This document shows positions 35,906-45,367 of a stretch of 64,000 bases of DNA, piece by piece. The stretch comes from Bryobacteraceae bacterium. GTDB taxonomy: Bacteria > Acidobacteriota > Terriglobia > Bryobacterales > Bryobacteraceae. The stretch spans positions 186,001-250,000 of the forward strand of contig JAHCHE010000011.1 of the NCBI GenBank assembly GCA_026129905.1. Direction: 5' to 3'. Both the position numbers and the translations under genes were made by a program. The stretch's first letter is position 1. The number at the start of each line of letters is the position of its first letter. The notes beneath the pieces are model-generated. The model was given only the letters and a program-made list of their open reading frames with translations, made no database searches and was not told the origin of the DNA.

Positions 35906-36917
35906 GAACGTCCTCAGGGGCGGGCATCGTCGTCGTCAATCGGACGCTCTGCGCCGCATACCACTCGATGGTCTCTCGCATCCCATCGCGCAACGAATAG
36001 CGCGGACGCCAGTCGAGCAGGTTGCGCGCTTTCGAGCAATCCAGGTACTGTTCCAGGATCTCGTGCGCGGCCTCGTTCAGGATGCGTGGTTTCAGTTCGC
36101 GCTTGCCGCAGAGATCCAGGATCAGTTCCACAACCTCCAGCACCGACATCGGCTGCTCGTTGCCGAAGTTGAACGCCTGGCCCGCGAACGGCGTCTCGGG
36201 GAGTTTCTCGGCCAGCAGAAGATAGGCCTCCACCGCGTCGCGAACATAGAAGTAATCCCGGATGAACTTGCCGTCGCTGCGGATCACCGGTGGTTCATCG
36301 CGGAGCGCGGAGCGGATCGACCCCGGAACCAGCCGGTTGAAATTCAGATCGCCGCCGCCGAACAGGTTGCCGCACCGCGTGATCGCCAGCGGAAGCCTGT
36401 ATGTCTCGTAATAGGAGAGACTGATCAGGTCCGCGCACGACTTGGATACGTCGTAGGGATGACGCCCTTGCAACGCGTAGTCTTCCCGGTACGGCAGCCG
36501 GTCGTGCGAACCGTACGCCTTGTCGCTCGAGGCCACCACGATGCGCTCGATCAGCTTGGGGCACAGCCGGCACGCCTCCAATACGTTCCATGTGCCGGCG
36601 ACATTCGACTGAAAGGTGGAAAGCGGCGAGCGGTTGGCCGTGCCGACAATCGTCTGCGCTCCGAGATGAAAAACGCTGTCGATCTCGTATTCGTTGATCG
36701 CGCGCACCACCACCGCGAGGTCTTCCAACTCGCCGCGAACCACATTCACGCGCTCGAGCGCCTCGGAGTTCACCAGGCGGCTGGCCGGCGTCCAGTCGCG
36801 GATCAGGCAGACGACGTTCGCGCCGCGACTCGCCAACTCCTCGGCCAGCCAGGACCCGAGCAGACCCGTAGCGCCGGTGACAAAAACGTTCCGGTTCCCC
36901 CAAAAGCTCTCTACCAT
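35895..36917 (-). CDS. rfbG: CDP-glucose 4,6-dehydratase-like SDR
   Basis: A 340-residue extended SDR with [18 protein letters not shown] (GxxGxxG near residue 14), [31 protein letters not shown] (catalytic Tyr-Lys), [19 protein letters not shown] and [14 protein letters not shown]. These blocks match CDP-glucose 4,6-dehydratases. The ATG at 36917 overlaps the stop codon of the cytidylyltransferase gene (ATGGTAG), which fixes both the start and the coupling. With that enzyme it would give CDP-4-keto-6-deoxyglucose, the branch point to many deoxysugars. Confidence 0.85.
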   Translation of the reverse strand: MVESFWGNRNVFVTGATGLLGSWLAEELASRGANVVCLIRDWTPASRLVNSEALERVNVVRGELEDLAVVVRAINEYEIDSVFHLGAQTIVGTANRSPLSTFQSNVAGTWNVLEACRLCPKLIERIVVASSDKAYGSHDRLPYREDYALQGRHPYDVSKSCADLISLSYYETYRLPLAITRCGNLFGGGDLNFNRLVPGSIRSALRDEPPVIRSDGKFIRDYFYVRDAVEAYLLLAEKLPETPFAGQAFNFGNEQPMSVLEVVELILDLCGKRELKPRILNEAAHEILEQYLDCSKARNLLDWRPRYSLRDGMRETIEWYAAQSVRLTTTMPAPEDVRAI

Positions 36918-37678
36918 GTTTTCCACGGCGCCTTCCCCGTCGCCCACAAGGTTTCGAGCAATTCCTTTTCCCGGAGCGTGTCCATAGGCTGCCAGAAGCC
37001 CGTGTGTTTGTACGCCCGCAACTGTCCCTCCCCGGCCAGGCGTTCCAGCGGGTCCCGCTCCAGGATGGCCTCGTCCCCGGAAAGGTAATCCAGAACTTTC
37101 GGGTCGAATACGAAGAACCCGCCGTTAATCCAGCCCTCCCCCGTCTGCGGTTTTTCCGAGAATTCCACCACGCGGTCCCCCTCCAGCATCAGACCGCCGA
37201 AACGCGCCGGCGGATGCACGGCGGTCACCGTCGCCAGCTTGCCGTGCGCGCGGTGAAACGCCGCCAGCCGGGCGATGTCGATGTCGCCGACTCCGTCGCC
37301 GTATGTCACCATGAAGGCTTCCCCGCCGATCCATCTCCTGAGCCGGAGGACGCGGCCCCCCGTCATCGTATCGAGGCCGGTGTCGATCAATCCCACCTTC
37401 CAGTCGATCCCGGGCCCGCTGACCACTGTGCGCGAGCCGTCGCGCAAATCCACCACGTAATCGCTGTTGATAATGGCGAAATTATGGAAATATTCTTTGA
37501 TCAGCTCCGCCTTGTAGCCGCAGGCCACCAGAAAATCCTTGTAGCCGTGCGCGGCGTAGATGTTCATGATGTGCCACAGCATGGGCCGGCCGCCGATCTC
37601 CACCATCGGCTTCGGCTTACGGGTGGTCTCTTCGCTCAGCCGGGTGCCTCGCCCTCCGGCGAGTACGACAACTTTCAT
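36911..37678 (-). CDS. rfbF: Glucose-1-phosphate cytidylyltransferase
   Basis: A 255-residue nucleotidyltransferase: [35 protein letters not shown] at the N-terminus, [14 protein letters not shown] with the metal-binding Asp, [27 protein letters not shown], and an ending of [18 protein letters not shown]. All are RfbF hallmarks. It makes CDP-glucose from glucose-1-phosphate and CTP. It lies 3 bases after the C-methyltransferase gene and overlaps the dehydratase gene, so the pathway's first two enzymes are translationally linked. Confidence 0.93.
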   Translation of the reverse strand: MKVVVLAGGRGTRLSEETTRKPKPMVEIGGRPMLWHIMNIYAAHGYKDFLVACGYKAELIKEYFHNFAIINSDYVVDLRDGSRTVVSGPGIDWKVGLIDTGLDTMTGGRVLRLRRWIGGEAFMVTYGDGVGDIDIARLAAFHRAHGKLATVTAVHPPARFGGLMLEGDRVVEFSEKPQTGEGWINGGFFVFDPKVLDYLSGDEAILERDPLERLAGEGQLRAYKHTGFWQPMDTLREKELLETLWATGKAPWKTW

Positions 37679-37681
37679 CCC

Positions 37682-38935
37682 TCAGATCACCTTCGGTTCC
37701 GGCACGGGCACGATAAACCGGCCGCCGGCGCGGCGGTACGCTTCCTGTTGCTCGATAATCTCGCCGGCGATGTTCCACGGCAGAATCAGCGCGTAATCGG
37801 GCCGCCGCTCGGCCAGCGCCGCGGCCGGCAGCACCGGAATGTGCATGCCGGGCGTGTACAGGCCCACCTTCATCGGGTTCTTGTCCACGGTGTAGGGTAG
37901 CAGGTCCACGCCGATGCCGCAGTAGTTCAGCAGCGTGTTGCCTTTGGCGGGCGCGCCGTAGCCGGCCACCGTCTTGCCCTCCGCCTTCAGCCTCCCCAGC
38001 AACGCGAGAATGGCCTCGCGATTTTTCGCCGCATCGGCCGCAAAGCGCTCGTACCGCCCGAAATCGCCTAGCCCCAGTTCACGCTCCTCGGCGGCCAGCG
38101 CGCAGGCGTCCTCCGAATGCGCGGCGCGGACCCCCGCCCAGATGCGCAGCGAGCCGCCGTGCACCGGCATCCGGTCCACCCTGGCGAGCTTGAGCCCGAC
38201 GGCGTCGCACAGCCGCATCAGCGTCGTCGCGGAGAAGTAGCACAGGTGCTCGTGATATACCGTGTCGTATTCCAGCCGCTGGATCATCTCCCGGACCTCC
38301 GGGACTTCGATGATCACGCGTCCGTCTTCGGCCAGCAGGTCTTTCGCTCCCCGGAGGAAGTCTCGCGTCTCGTCCACGTGCGCCAGCACGTTGTTCCCGA
38401 TAATCGCTTTTGCCGGCCCGTATCCCGCGCGAACCTCGCGAGCCAGCCCCGCATCAAAGAATTGGTCGACTGTGTCCACTCCCGCCGCCCGCGCCTGCTC
38501 CGCGATATTCCGCGCCGGCTCGATGCCCAGCGTTCGGACGCCGTGCTCCTGAAAACAGCGCAGCAGGCTCCCGTCGTTGCTCGCGATTTCCACCACCAGG
38601 TCCCGGGCCCCCAGGCCCAGAGTCTCCACCACGGTTCGCGCGTACTCCCGGTTGTGCGCGGCGATGGTCGCCGAGGTGCCGGTGACATAGATGTAGTTGC
38701 GAAACAGCGTGGCCGGATCGATCACGTCCAACAATTGGGCCAGCGAACAGTCTTCGCAGAAGTACACGTCGAGCGGAAAGCGCGGCTCCGTCTCGAACTC
38801 GTCCGGCGTCCGCAAGAAGGCATTCGCCAGCGGCATCGGTCCCAGCGACAGGAACATCCGCAGCCGCTGTCCGCCGCAGACGCGGCACTCCGTCCTCTTG
38901 GTATGCACCTTGCGTTCAGGTTCGGAAGTCGTCAT
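37682..38935 (-). CDS. Sugar C-methyltransferase (TylC3/NovU-like, three-domain)
   Basis: A 417-residue protein from the ATG at 38935; longer frames upstream have no coding look. The N-terminal zinc domain has CRVCGG and a CEDC pair (ligands around residues 15-70), then SLGPMPLANAFL. The central class I methyltransferase domain has VVEIASNDGSLLRCF as motif I and IIGNNVLAHVDE. The C-terminal domain has VAGYGAPAKGNTLLNYCGI and LPYTVDKNPMKVGLYTPG. This order is that of the TDP/CDP-sugar C-methyltransferases that add a branching methyl at C-3 of a 4-keto sugar. Its position directly before rfbF/rfbG suggests the substrate is CDP-4-keto-6-deoxyglucose or a derivative. Confidence 0.87.
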   Translation of the reverse strand: MTTSEPERKVHTKRTECRVCGGQRLRMFLSLGPMPLANAFLRTPDEFETEPRFPLDVYFCEDCSLAQLLDVIDPATLFRNYIYVTGTSATIAAHNREYARTVVETLGLGARDLVVEIASNDGSLLRCFQEHGVRTLGIEPARNIAEQARAAGVDTVDQFFDAGLAREVRAGYGPAKAIIGNNVLAHVDETRDFLRGAKDLLAEDGRVIIEVPEVREMIQRLEYDTVYHEHLCYFSATTLMRLCDAVGLKLARVDRMPVHGGSLRIWAGVRAAHSEDACALAAEERELGLGDFGRYERFAADAAKNREAILALLGRLKAEGKTVAGYGAPAKGNTLLNYCGIGVDLLPYTVDKNPMKVGLYTPGMHIPVLPAAALAERRPDYALILPWNIAGEIIEQQEAYRRAGGRFIVPVPEPKVI

Positions 38936-38964
38936 CTCAGGTTCCTGGATCGTGCCGCGCGCCG

Positions 38965-39786
38965 CTATCGCCTCGATCCGATCTTGTGCTCTTCCCGTGC
39001 CGCGGCCGGCTTGCCGCTCGCCGGATCGGGAATCCGCGGAACCTCCAGCGCCTTCGTTCCCGCTCCGAAGCGGTAGTGCAGCAGGTTCTTGATGAACTCC
39101 CAGCACGTCGTCGGGCGCACGTGCGAGACGCCTTCGGCGCGCATTAGCGCGAAGACGTTCATCTCGTAGACCGGGAGCCCCATCCGCCGCGCCTTGATCA
39201 TCACCTCGGCGTCCAGGAACCAGTCTTTGCTGCTCAGCGACATCGCATGCATGTATTCAAGCGGCAGAATCTTCGGATTCGCGTTCAGATCCATCGAGCC
39301 GAGGTTCCCGAACAGCGCCGTCGTCAGGACGTTGTACGCGAACGATACGACTCGGCGGAAGCGGCCGTCGAGCCGGAACCGCCGCCGCACCTTGAACAGC
39401 TTCAGCGTCTTGGCCTTGGCCGCGATCTCGTACAGGCGGACCACGTCGCCCGGCGCCACCTGGTCGTCCACGCACATGAAGCCCACCCAGCGGCCCTGGC
39501 ACCGTTCCAGCCCTCGCAGCACGCCGTTGCCGTAGCCTTCGTTCACGTCGACAATCGCTTTGGTCACCGGCAGACCCTCCGCCACCAGGTCGTCGATGAT
39601 CGACCCGGTTGCGTCCGCCGACCCGTTGTCCACCAACACCAGTTCCACGTCGATCTTCCGCGCCTGGAACGCTTCGGCCAGCTTCGTCGCCGTTTCGCGA
39701 ACCAGCGCCTCTTCGTTGTAGCAGGGCAGCACCAGCGAGAGGTCGGGTTGGCGCGACCGATCGTTCGATTCCGGACTTGGGGTCAT
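38965..39786 (-). CDS. Family 2 glycosyltransferase
   Basis: A 273-residue GT-A enzyme of the dolichyl-phosphate-mannose-synthase-like group: LSLVLPCYNEEALV at residues 16-29, LVLVDNGSADATG and GFMCVDDQVAPGD, where DDQ takes the place of the usual DxD. Near the C-terminus are KDWFLDAEVMIKARRMG and RPTTCWEFIKNLLHYRFG. No C-terminal membrane helices are seen, so it is cytoplasmic or membrane-associated. It overlaps the upstream SDR gene by four bases (ATGA) and precedes the C-methyltransferase gene by 29 bases. It probably transfers a sugar to a lipid carrier. Confidence 0.87.
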   Translation of the reverse strand: MTPSPESNDRSRQPDLSLVLPCYNEEALVRETATKLAEAFQARKIDVELVLVDNGSADATGSIIDDLVAEGLPVTKAIVDVNEGYGNGVLRGLERCQGRWVGFMCVDDQVAPGDVVRLYEIAAKAKTLKLFKVRRRFRLDGRFRRVVSFAYNVLTTALFGNLGSMDLNANPKILPLEYMHAMSLSSKDWFLDAEVMIKARRMGLPVYEMNVFALMRAEGVSHVRPTTCWEFIKNLLHYRFGAGTKALEVPRIPDPASGKPAAAREEHKIGSRR

Positions 39787-40778
39787 TGAGACTCCTTGGC
39801 GCTACTGCGGTTCACGAAACTCACCGTTCTGCGGATCCCTTCCGCCATCCCCGTACCGGGCGTCCAACGGGTCAGCCGCCGGAGCCTTCCGGTACTGATC
39901 GGCAGATGCTCCGCCTCTTCCTCCCTTCGCGTGGGCAGCGCGCCGAACTTCAGATTCGACGCCGGGATCCCCAGCACGGCGCCGGCCGTTTCGGCGAACT
40001 CCCGAACCGTCGCCAGCCGCCCCGTCACCAGGTTCACCGCCTGCGGCTCGGCCGAAGCCAGCCCCAGCCGGAGCAGTCCTTCCGCTACGTCCTCGACATA
40101 CGTAAAGTCGCGCTTTTGCGCGCCCGCGGACAGTTCAACCGGCGCCCCCGTCCGCGCCGCTTCCATCAGCGACGGCAGCAGCCGCCCCGCGTGCTCGCCC
40201 GGACCGTAGATCGTGGCCAGCCGCGCGGCCACCGCCCGTACGCTTCGCTCACTCGCGCTTTTTACCAGCGCCCTGGTCCCAGCGAGCTTCGACTTCCCGT
40301 ACATCGTCGCCGGCCGCGCGGGGGAGTCTTCGCGCAGATCGCCGCCGATCGGTCCATACTCCGCAATCGAACCTGTGTGAACGAGTTCCATTCCCGGCCA
40401 GTCGCTGTTCCGGCGTCCCGCAAGGGCCTCGCAAAGGTGTTCCACCAGCGCGACGTTGATCGCGTAAAAAGTTCGTTCGTCGCGTTCGGCGCGATTGACG
40501 CCGTAACCGGCCAGGTTGAACGTGATCGCCGGGCCAGCTTCCTCCACCACGCGCCGCAGCGACGCGGGATCGCCGATGTCGGATTCGACCACTGCGCCCT
40601 GGATACCGTACTCCCTGAAAACCCGCTCGGCGCTCCGGCGCTCGATGACAACCAGGCGCGTTTCCGCGCCTTGTTCCTCCAGCGCGCGCGCCACCCACCG
40701 CCCGATGAAACCGGCGGCCCCGAGCACGAGAGCCCGGATTCCAGCATAGCAACTCCTGTCTCCGGTCGCTCCGCTCAT
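39783..40778 (-). CDS. NAD(P)-dependent SDR, nucleotide-sugar epimerase/4-reductase-like
   Basis: A 331-residue extended SDR with ALVLGAAGFIGRW (residues 16-28), an NLAGYGVNRAERDE region, HTGSIAEYGPIGG, ATMYGKSKLAGT with the Tyr-Lys pair, and KRDFTYVEDVAEGLLR. In an operon with rfbF, rfbG and a C-methyltransferase it would suit the ketoreductase or epimerase that completes the branched deoxysugar. The direct evidence is only family membership. It is the first of six closely spaced or overlapping genes and follows the membrane glycosyltransferase gene by 34 bases. Confidence 0.82.
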   Translation of the reverse strand: MSGATGDRSCYAGIRALVLGAAGFIGRWVARALEEQGAETRLVVIERRSAERVFREYGIQGAVVESDIGDPASLRRVVEEAGPAITFNLAGYGVNRAERDERTFYAINVALVEHLCEALAGRRNSDWPGMELVHTGSIAEYGPIGGDLREDSPARPATMYGKSKLAGTRALVKSASERSVRAVAARLATIYGPGEHAGRLLPSLMEAARTGAPVELSAGAQKRDFTYVEDVAEGLLRLGLASAEPQAVNLVTGRLATVREFAETAGAVLGIPASNLKFGALPTRREEEAEHLPISTGRLRRLTRWTPGTGMAEGIRRTVSFVNRSSAKESQ

Positions 40779-40812
40779 CGTACTGGAACTGCCTCTCTTA
40801 ACGCCGCTCCCA

Positions 40813-42807
40813 TCATGGAACCGCGCCGGCCGCCGCCGCGACTTCGGACGCAGCCAGCGGACCCGCCACGACGCGGAAACCGTTTCCGGTAACGGTCGGC
40901 CCGTCCACCAGCCACACCGGCCGGTCGCGATAGGCTCGCGCGGCCTCCGCCCGCACCTCCGGACCGCGGTCCCAGGCGTAGAGCGGCGCGTCGGCCTCCA
41001 GGTCGAGCGGATTGTAAATGGCGGCCGAGGCGTAGTCGGGATGGCGGTTCCCGCGCACCAGCACCAGGCTGCGGCCGAACTGATATTGCTTCGCCAGTTC
41101 CCGAATGTCGGGACGCATGTTTTCGTAGTGATAGTACTTGTCGATGGCGCGCCAGGGAAAATAGTTGATCACGCTCAGCGCGCACAACGCCGCTACGGCC
41201 GCCAGGGCGCGCACGCCGTTGCCCGGCGCGCTCGCCTCGATCATCCCCGTCAACAACTCCACGCCGCGAACGCTCAGCGCCACCAGCGGAATCAGCATCA
41301 AATACCAATAGCGCGCGCCGAAATCCGGCCCTCCGCTGAAGTAATAGAAAAAGTGCACGCCGAAAATCGCCGCGATCGCGGCCAGCATCAGCCAGTCCGG
41401 CCCGCGCGGCCGCCCCGCGAACAGGAACAGCGCCGCCGGCAGCAGCGACCCCGTGCTCCAGCCGAATAGCTCGATATTAATCGAGTACGTGTTCAGGTTG
41501 GCGTTGATCACCGCGTCGCGCGGCGAGTGCCCCGGATAGGGATCGATCCCCCAGCCGAAGCCCCGGTCGGGACCGAAGCCCAGCGCGTTCGAGTTCTTCC
41601 CGTAGTACTTGTCCGTGTACGCCATGATCGGGAAGACCTTCGGATCGCCGGTGAGCAACTGGTTGTAATAAAGGGTCAAGCCGGCGATCACTGCGCCTCC
41701 GAGAACGAACGCCGCCAGCGCCGCCGGTTTCAACCGCCGCCCGCCGAATCCGATCGCCCACAACCCCAGCAGCACGGCCCACGTGAAGCCTTCCAGCGGA
41801 CGCACCAGTCCTACGCCGCCCGTTGCCAGGCCGGCGACCAGGCCCCACCACGCCCTGCCGTGCTTCCTGGCCAGCATCACCCCCAACGCGCTCAGCAGCG
41901 CCAGCGTCAGCGTCAGCGTGTGCGTCATGAAGCTCATCGCCAGAAATACCTGCCACGGCGACGAGCACAGCAGCAGAAGCGCCAGTCGCGCGGCCCGCCG
42001 GTGGTACAGGCCTTGCATCAACACGTAGGCCAGCAGCATGTTGATGCCCCCCAGTACCGGGTTCACCAGCCAGGGAACGCCGAAGAAGCTCCCTACCGCC
42101 AGCGCCGCGGGCCATCCGGGCGGGACCGGACAGTACCACCGCGTCTCCTCGTAATTCATGAGGTCCACGTCAAACGCTTTGGGCACGGGAGGCAGGGGAA
42201 GCGTCAGCTTGCCCTCGGCGAGATAGCGCGCGTGGTACAGGTAGACCACCTCGTCCGGGACGTGCGGATGGCGCTGGTACGAGAAGTGATTCAGCAACGC
42301 GGCTACCACCGTGACCCAGATCGCCGCTCCCACCGCGAATCGGTCGATTCCTCCACCCCCCTCGCTGTCGCCGCCAAGCCACCGGTCCAGCCGCCCGGCC
42401 GGCGAGTCCACCGGCAGTCGCCAGGCGAAAAGGACGATGTTCGCCAGGTTCACCGCCTGAATCACCGCCGCGAAGAACAGCTCGTAGACGTAGAACCGGA
42501 CGTTCTCCGATACCGTCGCGCTGGTGAGGAAGAACGCAACCCCGATAGCCGCCAGTTGCCAGATGCGCAGGCGGCTTCGGAGCCACCGGCTCAGCGGACG
42601 CCGGATCCCGCGCAACCCCGCCAGCACGGCAATCGCCTGCGCCGCGACGATGCCGAGCGCCAGCGGGTGCTCCTTGAGCAGGATCTCAAGCGGCCGGTAG
42701 TGCTGGTAGTGGAGCCGGATGCCCGCGTCGATCAGCCGCAGCGCGGCGGCCTGACCCGCGAGCGCAAGCCCCAGCCAGAATAACGCGCGTTTTCCCGGAA
42801 TCGGCAT
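40813..42807 (-). CDS. GT-C membrane glycosyltransferase (family 39-like)
   Basis: A 664-residue integral membrane protein with a dozen or more hydrophobic helices. After the first helices a periplasmic loop contains HPHVPDEVVYLYHARYLAEGKL; the Asp-Glu pair is the catalytic-acid motif typical of ArnT/PMT-type GT-C enzymes that use a polyprenyl-phosphate sugar. The last 100 residues (about 560-664) form a soluble periplasmic domain ending with VVAGPLAASEVAAAAGAVP. It lies at the head of the branched-sugar operon and probably transfers a lipid-linked sugar to an acceptor outside the cytoplasmic membrane. The acceptor is unknown. Confidence 0.82.
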   Translation of the reverse strand: MPIPGKRALFWLGLALAGQAAALRLIDAGIRLHYQHYRPLEILLKEHPLALGIVAAQAIAVLAGLRGIRRPLSRWLRSRLRIWQLAAIGVAFFLTSATVSENVRFYVYELFFAAVIQAVNLANIVLFAWRLPVDSPAGRLDRWLGGDSEGGGGIDRFAVGAAIWVTVVAALLNHFSYQRHPHVPDEVVYLYHARYLAEGKLTLPLPPVPKAFDVDLMNYEETRWYCPVPPGWPAALAVGSFFGVPWLVNPVLGGINMLLAYVLMQGLYHRRAARLALLLLCSSPWQVFLAMSFMTHTLTLTLALLSALGVMLARKHGRAWWGLVAGLATGGVGLVRPLEGFTWAVLLGLWAIGFGGRRLKPAALAAFVLGGAVIAGLTLYYNQLLTGDPKVFPIMAYTDKYYGKNSNALGFGPDRGFGWGIDPYPGHSPRDAVINANLNTYSINIELFGWSTGSLLPAALFLFAGRPRGPDWLMLAAIAAIFGVHFFYYFSGGPDFGARYWYLMLIPLVALSVRGVELLTGMIEASAPGNGVRALAAVAALCALSVINYFPWRAIDKYYHYENMRPDIRELAKQYQFGRSLVLVRGNRHPDYASAAIYNPLDLEADAPLYAWDRGPEVRAEAARAYRDRPVWLVDGPTVTGNGFRVVAGPLAASEVAAAAGAVP

Positions 42808-42912
42808 CCAATGGTAAGCGGAGAGCGCCGGCAGGTTCCTTCCGATTCGATAGGTGCTAACTTAATATTCTGACCCGCCGGCGGCGTCCGCACAACCGGC
42901 CGCGCCGGCAAC

Positions 42913-42927
42913 AGGAGTAACGCCATT
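42913..42927 (+). promoter_or_regulatory. Ribosome binding site that points to an ATT start codon
   Basis: AGGAG at 42913-42917, seven bases, then ATT at 42925. The codons from ATT give (M)PHALITGGAGFIGSH, the normal N-terminus of this enzyme family. The next usable codon (TTG at 42937) would remove four residues of strand 1 and has no spaced Shine-Dalgarno sequence. Confidence 0.6.
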
Positions 42928-43878
42928 CCACACGCTTTGATCACCGGCGGCGCCGGATTCATCGGCAGCCACCTGTCCGAGCGGCTGCTATCGGACGGCT
43001 GGCGCATCACCATCGTCGACAACTTCGATCCCTTTTACGACGCGGCCGTAAAACGCCGCAACATCGAGGCCTGCCTCCGCGACAGCCGCTGCGCGCTGGC
43101 GGAGGCCGATATCCGCGACCTGCCCTCGCTCCGCGCCTCGCTCTCCGGCGGCTTCGACGTCGTCGTTCACCTGGCGGCGAAGGCCGGCGTACGGCCGTCG
43201 ATCCAGGACCCGATCGCCTACCAGGAAGTCAACGTCCGAGGCACGCAGAACCTGCTCGAGTTGGCCCGCGAATGGAACGTCGCGCAGTTCGTCTTCGCCT
43301 CCAGCAGCAGCGTCTACGGCGTCAACCGGGACGTTCCCTGGCGCGAGGACTCGCAGGCGCTGTTTCCCATCAGCCCTTATGCCGCCACCAAAGTAAGCGG
43401 CGAGTTGCTCGGCCACGTCTACAGTCATCTCTACGGAATCCGGTTCATCGGCCTGCGGTTTTTCACCGTCTACGGACCCCGCCAGCGCCCGGACCTGGCC
43501 ATTCACAAGTTCGCGCGGGCTATGCGCGCGGGACGTCCGCTCCCCTTCTATGGCAACGGCGCCACCAGCCGCGACTACACCTACATCGACGACATCGTGC
43601 AGGGCATTCGCGCCGCGATGGACTACGCCGCGACGCCCTACGAAATCGTCAATCTCGGCAACAACCGCACGATCAGCTTGGCCGCTATGGTAGCCGCTCT
43701 CGAGAACGCTCTCGGCCTTTCCGCGGCGCTCGACCGCCAGCCCGACCAACCCGGCGATGTGCCGCTGACCTGCGCCGACGTTTCCAAAGCCGCTCGGCTA
43801 TTCGGCTACGAGCCAAAAACGCCGTTCGAACAGGGGCTAAAGATCTTTGTCGACTGGCTCTCAAAACAGCGCGCCTGA
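42925..43878 (+). CDS. NAD-dependent nucleotide-sugar epimerase, UDP-glucuronate 4-epimerase-like
   Basis: A 317-residue extended SDR read from ATT at 42925. LITGGAGFIGSHLSERLL begins at residue 5. Next come VDNFDPFYDAAVKRRNIE (the DNFxxxYDxxxK pattern of UDP-glucuronate 4-epimerases), SSSSVYGVN, SPYAATKVSGELL with the catalytic Tyr-Lys, LRFFTVYGPRQRPDLAIHKF and SRDYTYIDDIVQGI. It probably makes UDP-galacturonate or a related sugar in the cytoplasm. It is divergent from the membrane glycosyltransferase gene, with 117 bases between them, and heads a three-gene plus-strand run. Confidence 0.85.
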   Translation: MPHALITGGAGFIGSHLSERLLSDGWRITIVDNFDPFYDAAVKRRNIEACLRDSRCALAEADIRDLPSLRASLSGGFDVVVHLAAKAGVRPSIQDPIAYQEVNVRGTQNLLELAREWNVAQFVFASSSSVYGVNRDVPWREDSQALFPISPYAATKVSGELLGHVYSHLYGIRFIGLRFFTVYGPRQRPDLAIHKFARAMRAGRPLPFYGNGATSRDYTYIDDIVQGIRAAMDYAATPYEIVNLGNNRTISLAAMVAALENALGLSAALDRQPDQPGDVPLTCADVSKAARLFGYEPKTPFEQGLKIFVDWLSKQRA

Positions 43879-43906
43879 CCACGCGCCCGCCGCGCCGCCG
43901 CTCGCC

Positions 43907-45277
43907 ATGGTTCCCGACATGATTCTGCGCGCTGGCCGCTACGCGAAGGGCATCTCCGTCATCGCGCGTTCGCCGCTCGACTCCGAACGCGTCCTTGCCT
44001 TTCAGAACGCCCGGTTGCGCGCGCTTGTCCGCCATTGCTACCACCGCGTTCCCTACTACCGAAAGCTGTTCGACCGCGCGGGTCTCAGACCGGAAGAGAT
44101 CCGCTCGGTCGACGATCTGCCGAAGATACCCCCGGTCCCGCGGACCGACTTCCAGTTCGCCGCCCCCGAGGAGATCTGCGCCCGGGGAGTGGATCCGGAT
44201 TCGCTCCTGATCCGCAGAACCAGCGGATCGAGCGGCGCCCCGCTGACGATCCGCCGCCGGTGGTTCGAGGAACGCCTCCTGCTCTCGGAGCGCCTCCTGT
44301 CTCTGCGCCGGTTGGGAATCGGGCTACGGAGCCCGCGCGTCACCGTGGAACAGCTCAGCGCCGGAGCGGGTTGGAAGCAGGACCTCTATAGAACCGAGTG
44401 GCAGAACCGCCTTGGCCTCTACCCGAAGCGCTTTCTGGATTGGAGGCTGCCGCACCAGGAACTGGTGGATCGCCTCGCCGCCATCCGGCCCGCGCTGATC
44501 CACGGGCCGCCTTCGATCCTCTCCTGGGTGGCCGACGAAATGACGGACGAGGATCGCCGGCGCATTCGTCCCCGCCTGTTAACCTCTGGCGCCGAAACGT
44601 GCACCGAAGAGATGCGGCGGCGGATCGAGCGCGGCTTCGGCGCCCCTCTCGCCGAAATCTATGGCAGCCACGAGTTCGTGAGCCTGGCCTGGCGCCCGGC
44701 GTCGGAACCCGAGTTTGCCGTCTATGGCGATCTCGTCATCGTCGAAGTGCTGAAGGACGACGGCGCCCCGGCGGCCGCCGGCGAACCGGGGGAATTGGTC
44801 GCCACCGCCCTCCATTCCTTTGCCATGCCGTTTCTGCGGTACCGCTTGGGCGACCTCGTCTGGAGAGGATCGTCGGAGGGTTGGCGCCCTCACAGTTGTT
44901 CAACCCTGGCGCGGATCGTCGGGCGCATGATGGACCGCTTCCGCCTGCCCAGCGGGCGGTACGTGCACCCGTACGTCGTAGCGCGCGTGCTCCGCGACGA
45001 TGAACGATGGCTCCGGCGATTCCAGATCGTTCAAAGCGGCCCTGCCCGCTTCTGGATTCGTATCGTGCCTCACGCCGAGCCGGGCCCGGACCGGCTCGCG
45101 GCGCTCGCGCCGAAACTGGCCGAGTCGCTTGGCGAACCGGCGGAGGTGCGCGTCGAACTGGTGGCGGACCTGCCCCCGACCTCGACCGGCAAGTTCTACC
45201 CGTACGTCTCCCTCGAGCGGTACCGCGCCTGGGGCGAACGCCCCGAACCCCCGCCGAGCTGGTTCCTGGACGCCTAA
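43907..45277 (+). CDS. Adenylate-forming enzyme, phenylacetate-CoA ligase (PaaK)-like
   Basis: A 456-residue protein from the ATG at 43907, the first ATG after the upstream stop; upstream non-ATG starts overlap the epimerase gene. RRTSGSSGAPLTIRR is the AMP-binding P-loop-like motif (about residue 105), TSGAETCTEEMRRRIERGFG and EIYGSHEF follow, and GRMMDRFRLPSGRYVHPYVV marks the C-terminal domain hinge. Such PaaK/CapK-like proteins near polysaccharide genes are thought to activate an acid for attachment to a sugar or peptide. The substrate cannot be inferred. A decayed copy of its 3' end lies downstream at 46100. Confidence 0.85.
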   Translation: MVPDMILRAGRYAKGISVIARSPLDSERVLAFQNARLRALVRHCYHRVPYYRKLFDRAGLRPEEIRSVDDLPKIPPVPRTDFQFAAPEEICARGVDPDSLLIRRTSGSSGAPLTIRRRWFEERLLLSERLLSLRRLGIGLRSPRVTVEQLSAGAGWKQDLYRTEWQNRLGLYPKRFLDWRLPHQELVDRLAAIRPALIHGPPSILSWVADEMTDEDRRRIRPRLLTSGAETCTEEMRRRIERGFGAPLAEIYGSHEFVSLAWRPASEPEFAVYGDLVIVEVLKDDGAPAAAGEPGELVATALHSFAMPFLRYRLGDLVWRGSSEGWRPHSCSTLARIVGRMMDRFRLPSGRYVHPYVVARVLRDDERWLRRFQIVQSGPARFWIRIVPHAEPGPDRLAALAPKLAESLGEPAEVRVELVADLPPTSTGKFYPYVSLERYRAWGERPEPPPSWFLDA

Positions 45278-45367
45278 TATCAGGGCGCATAGGCGCGATG
45301 CTCTGCTCCGATGGCCCTTACGCAGGCGCTCGCCGGGAGCGATCCCAAGCTGATACTGTGAGGCGTG

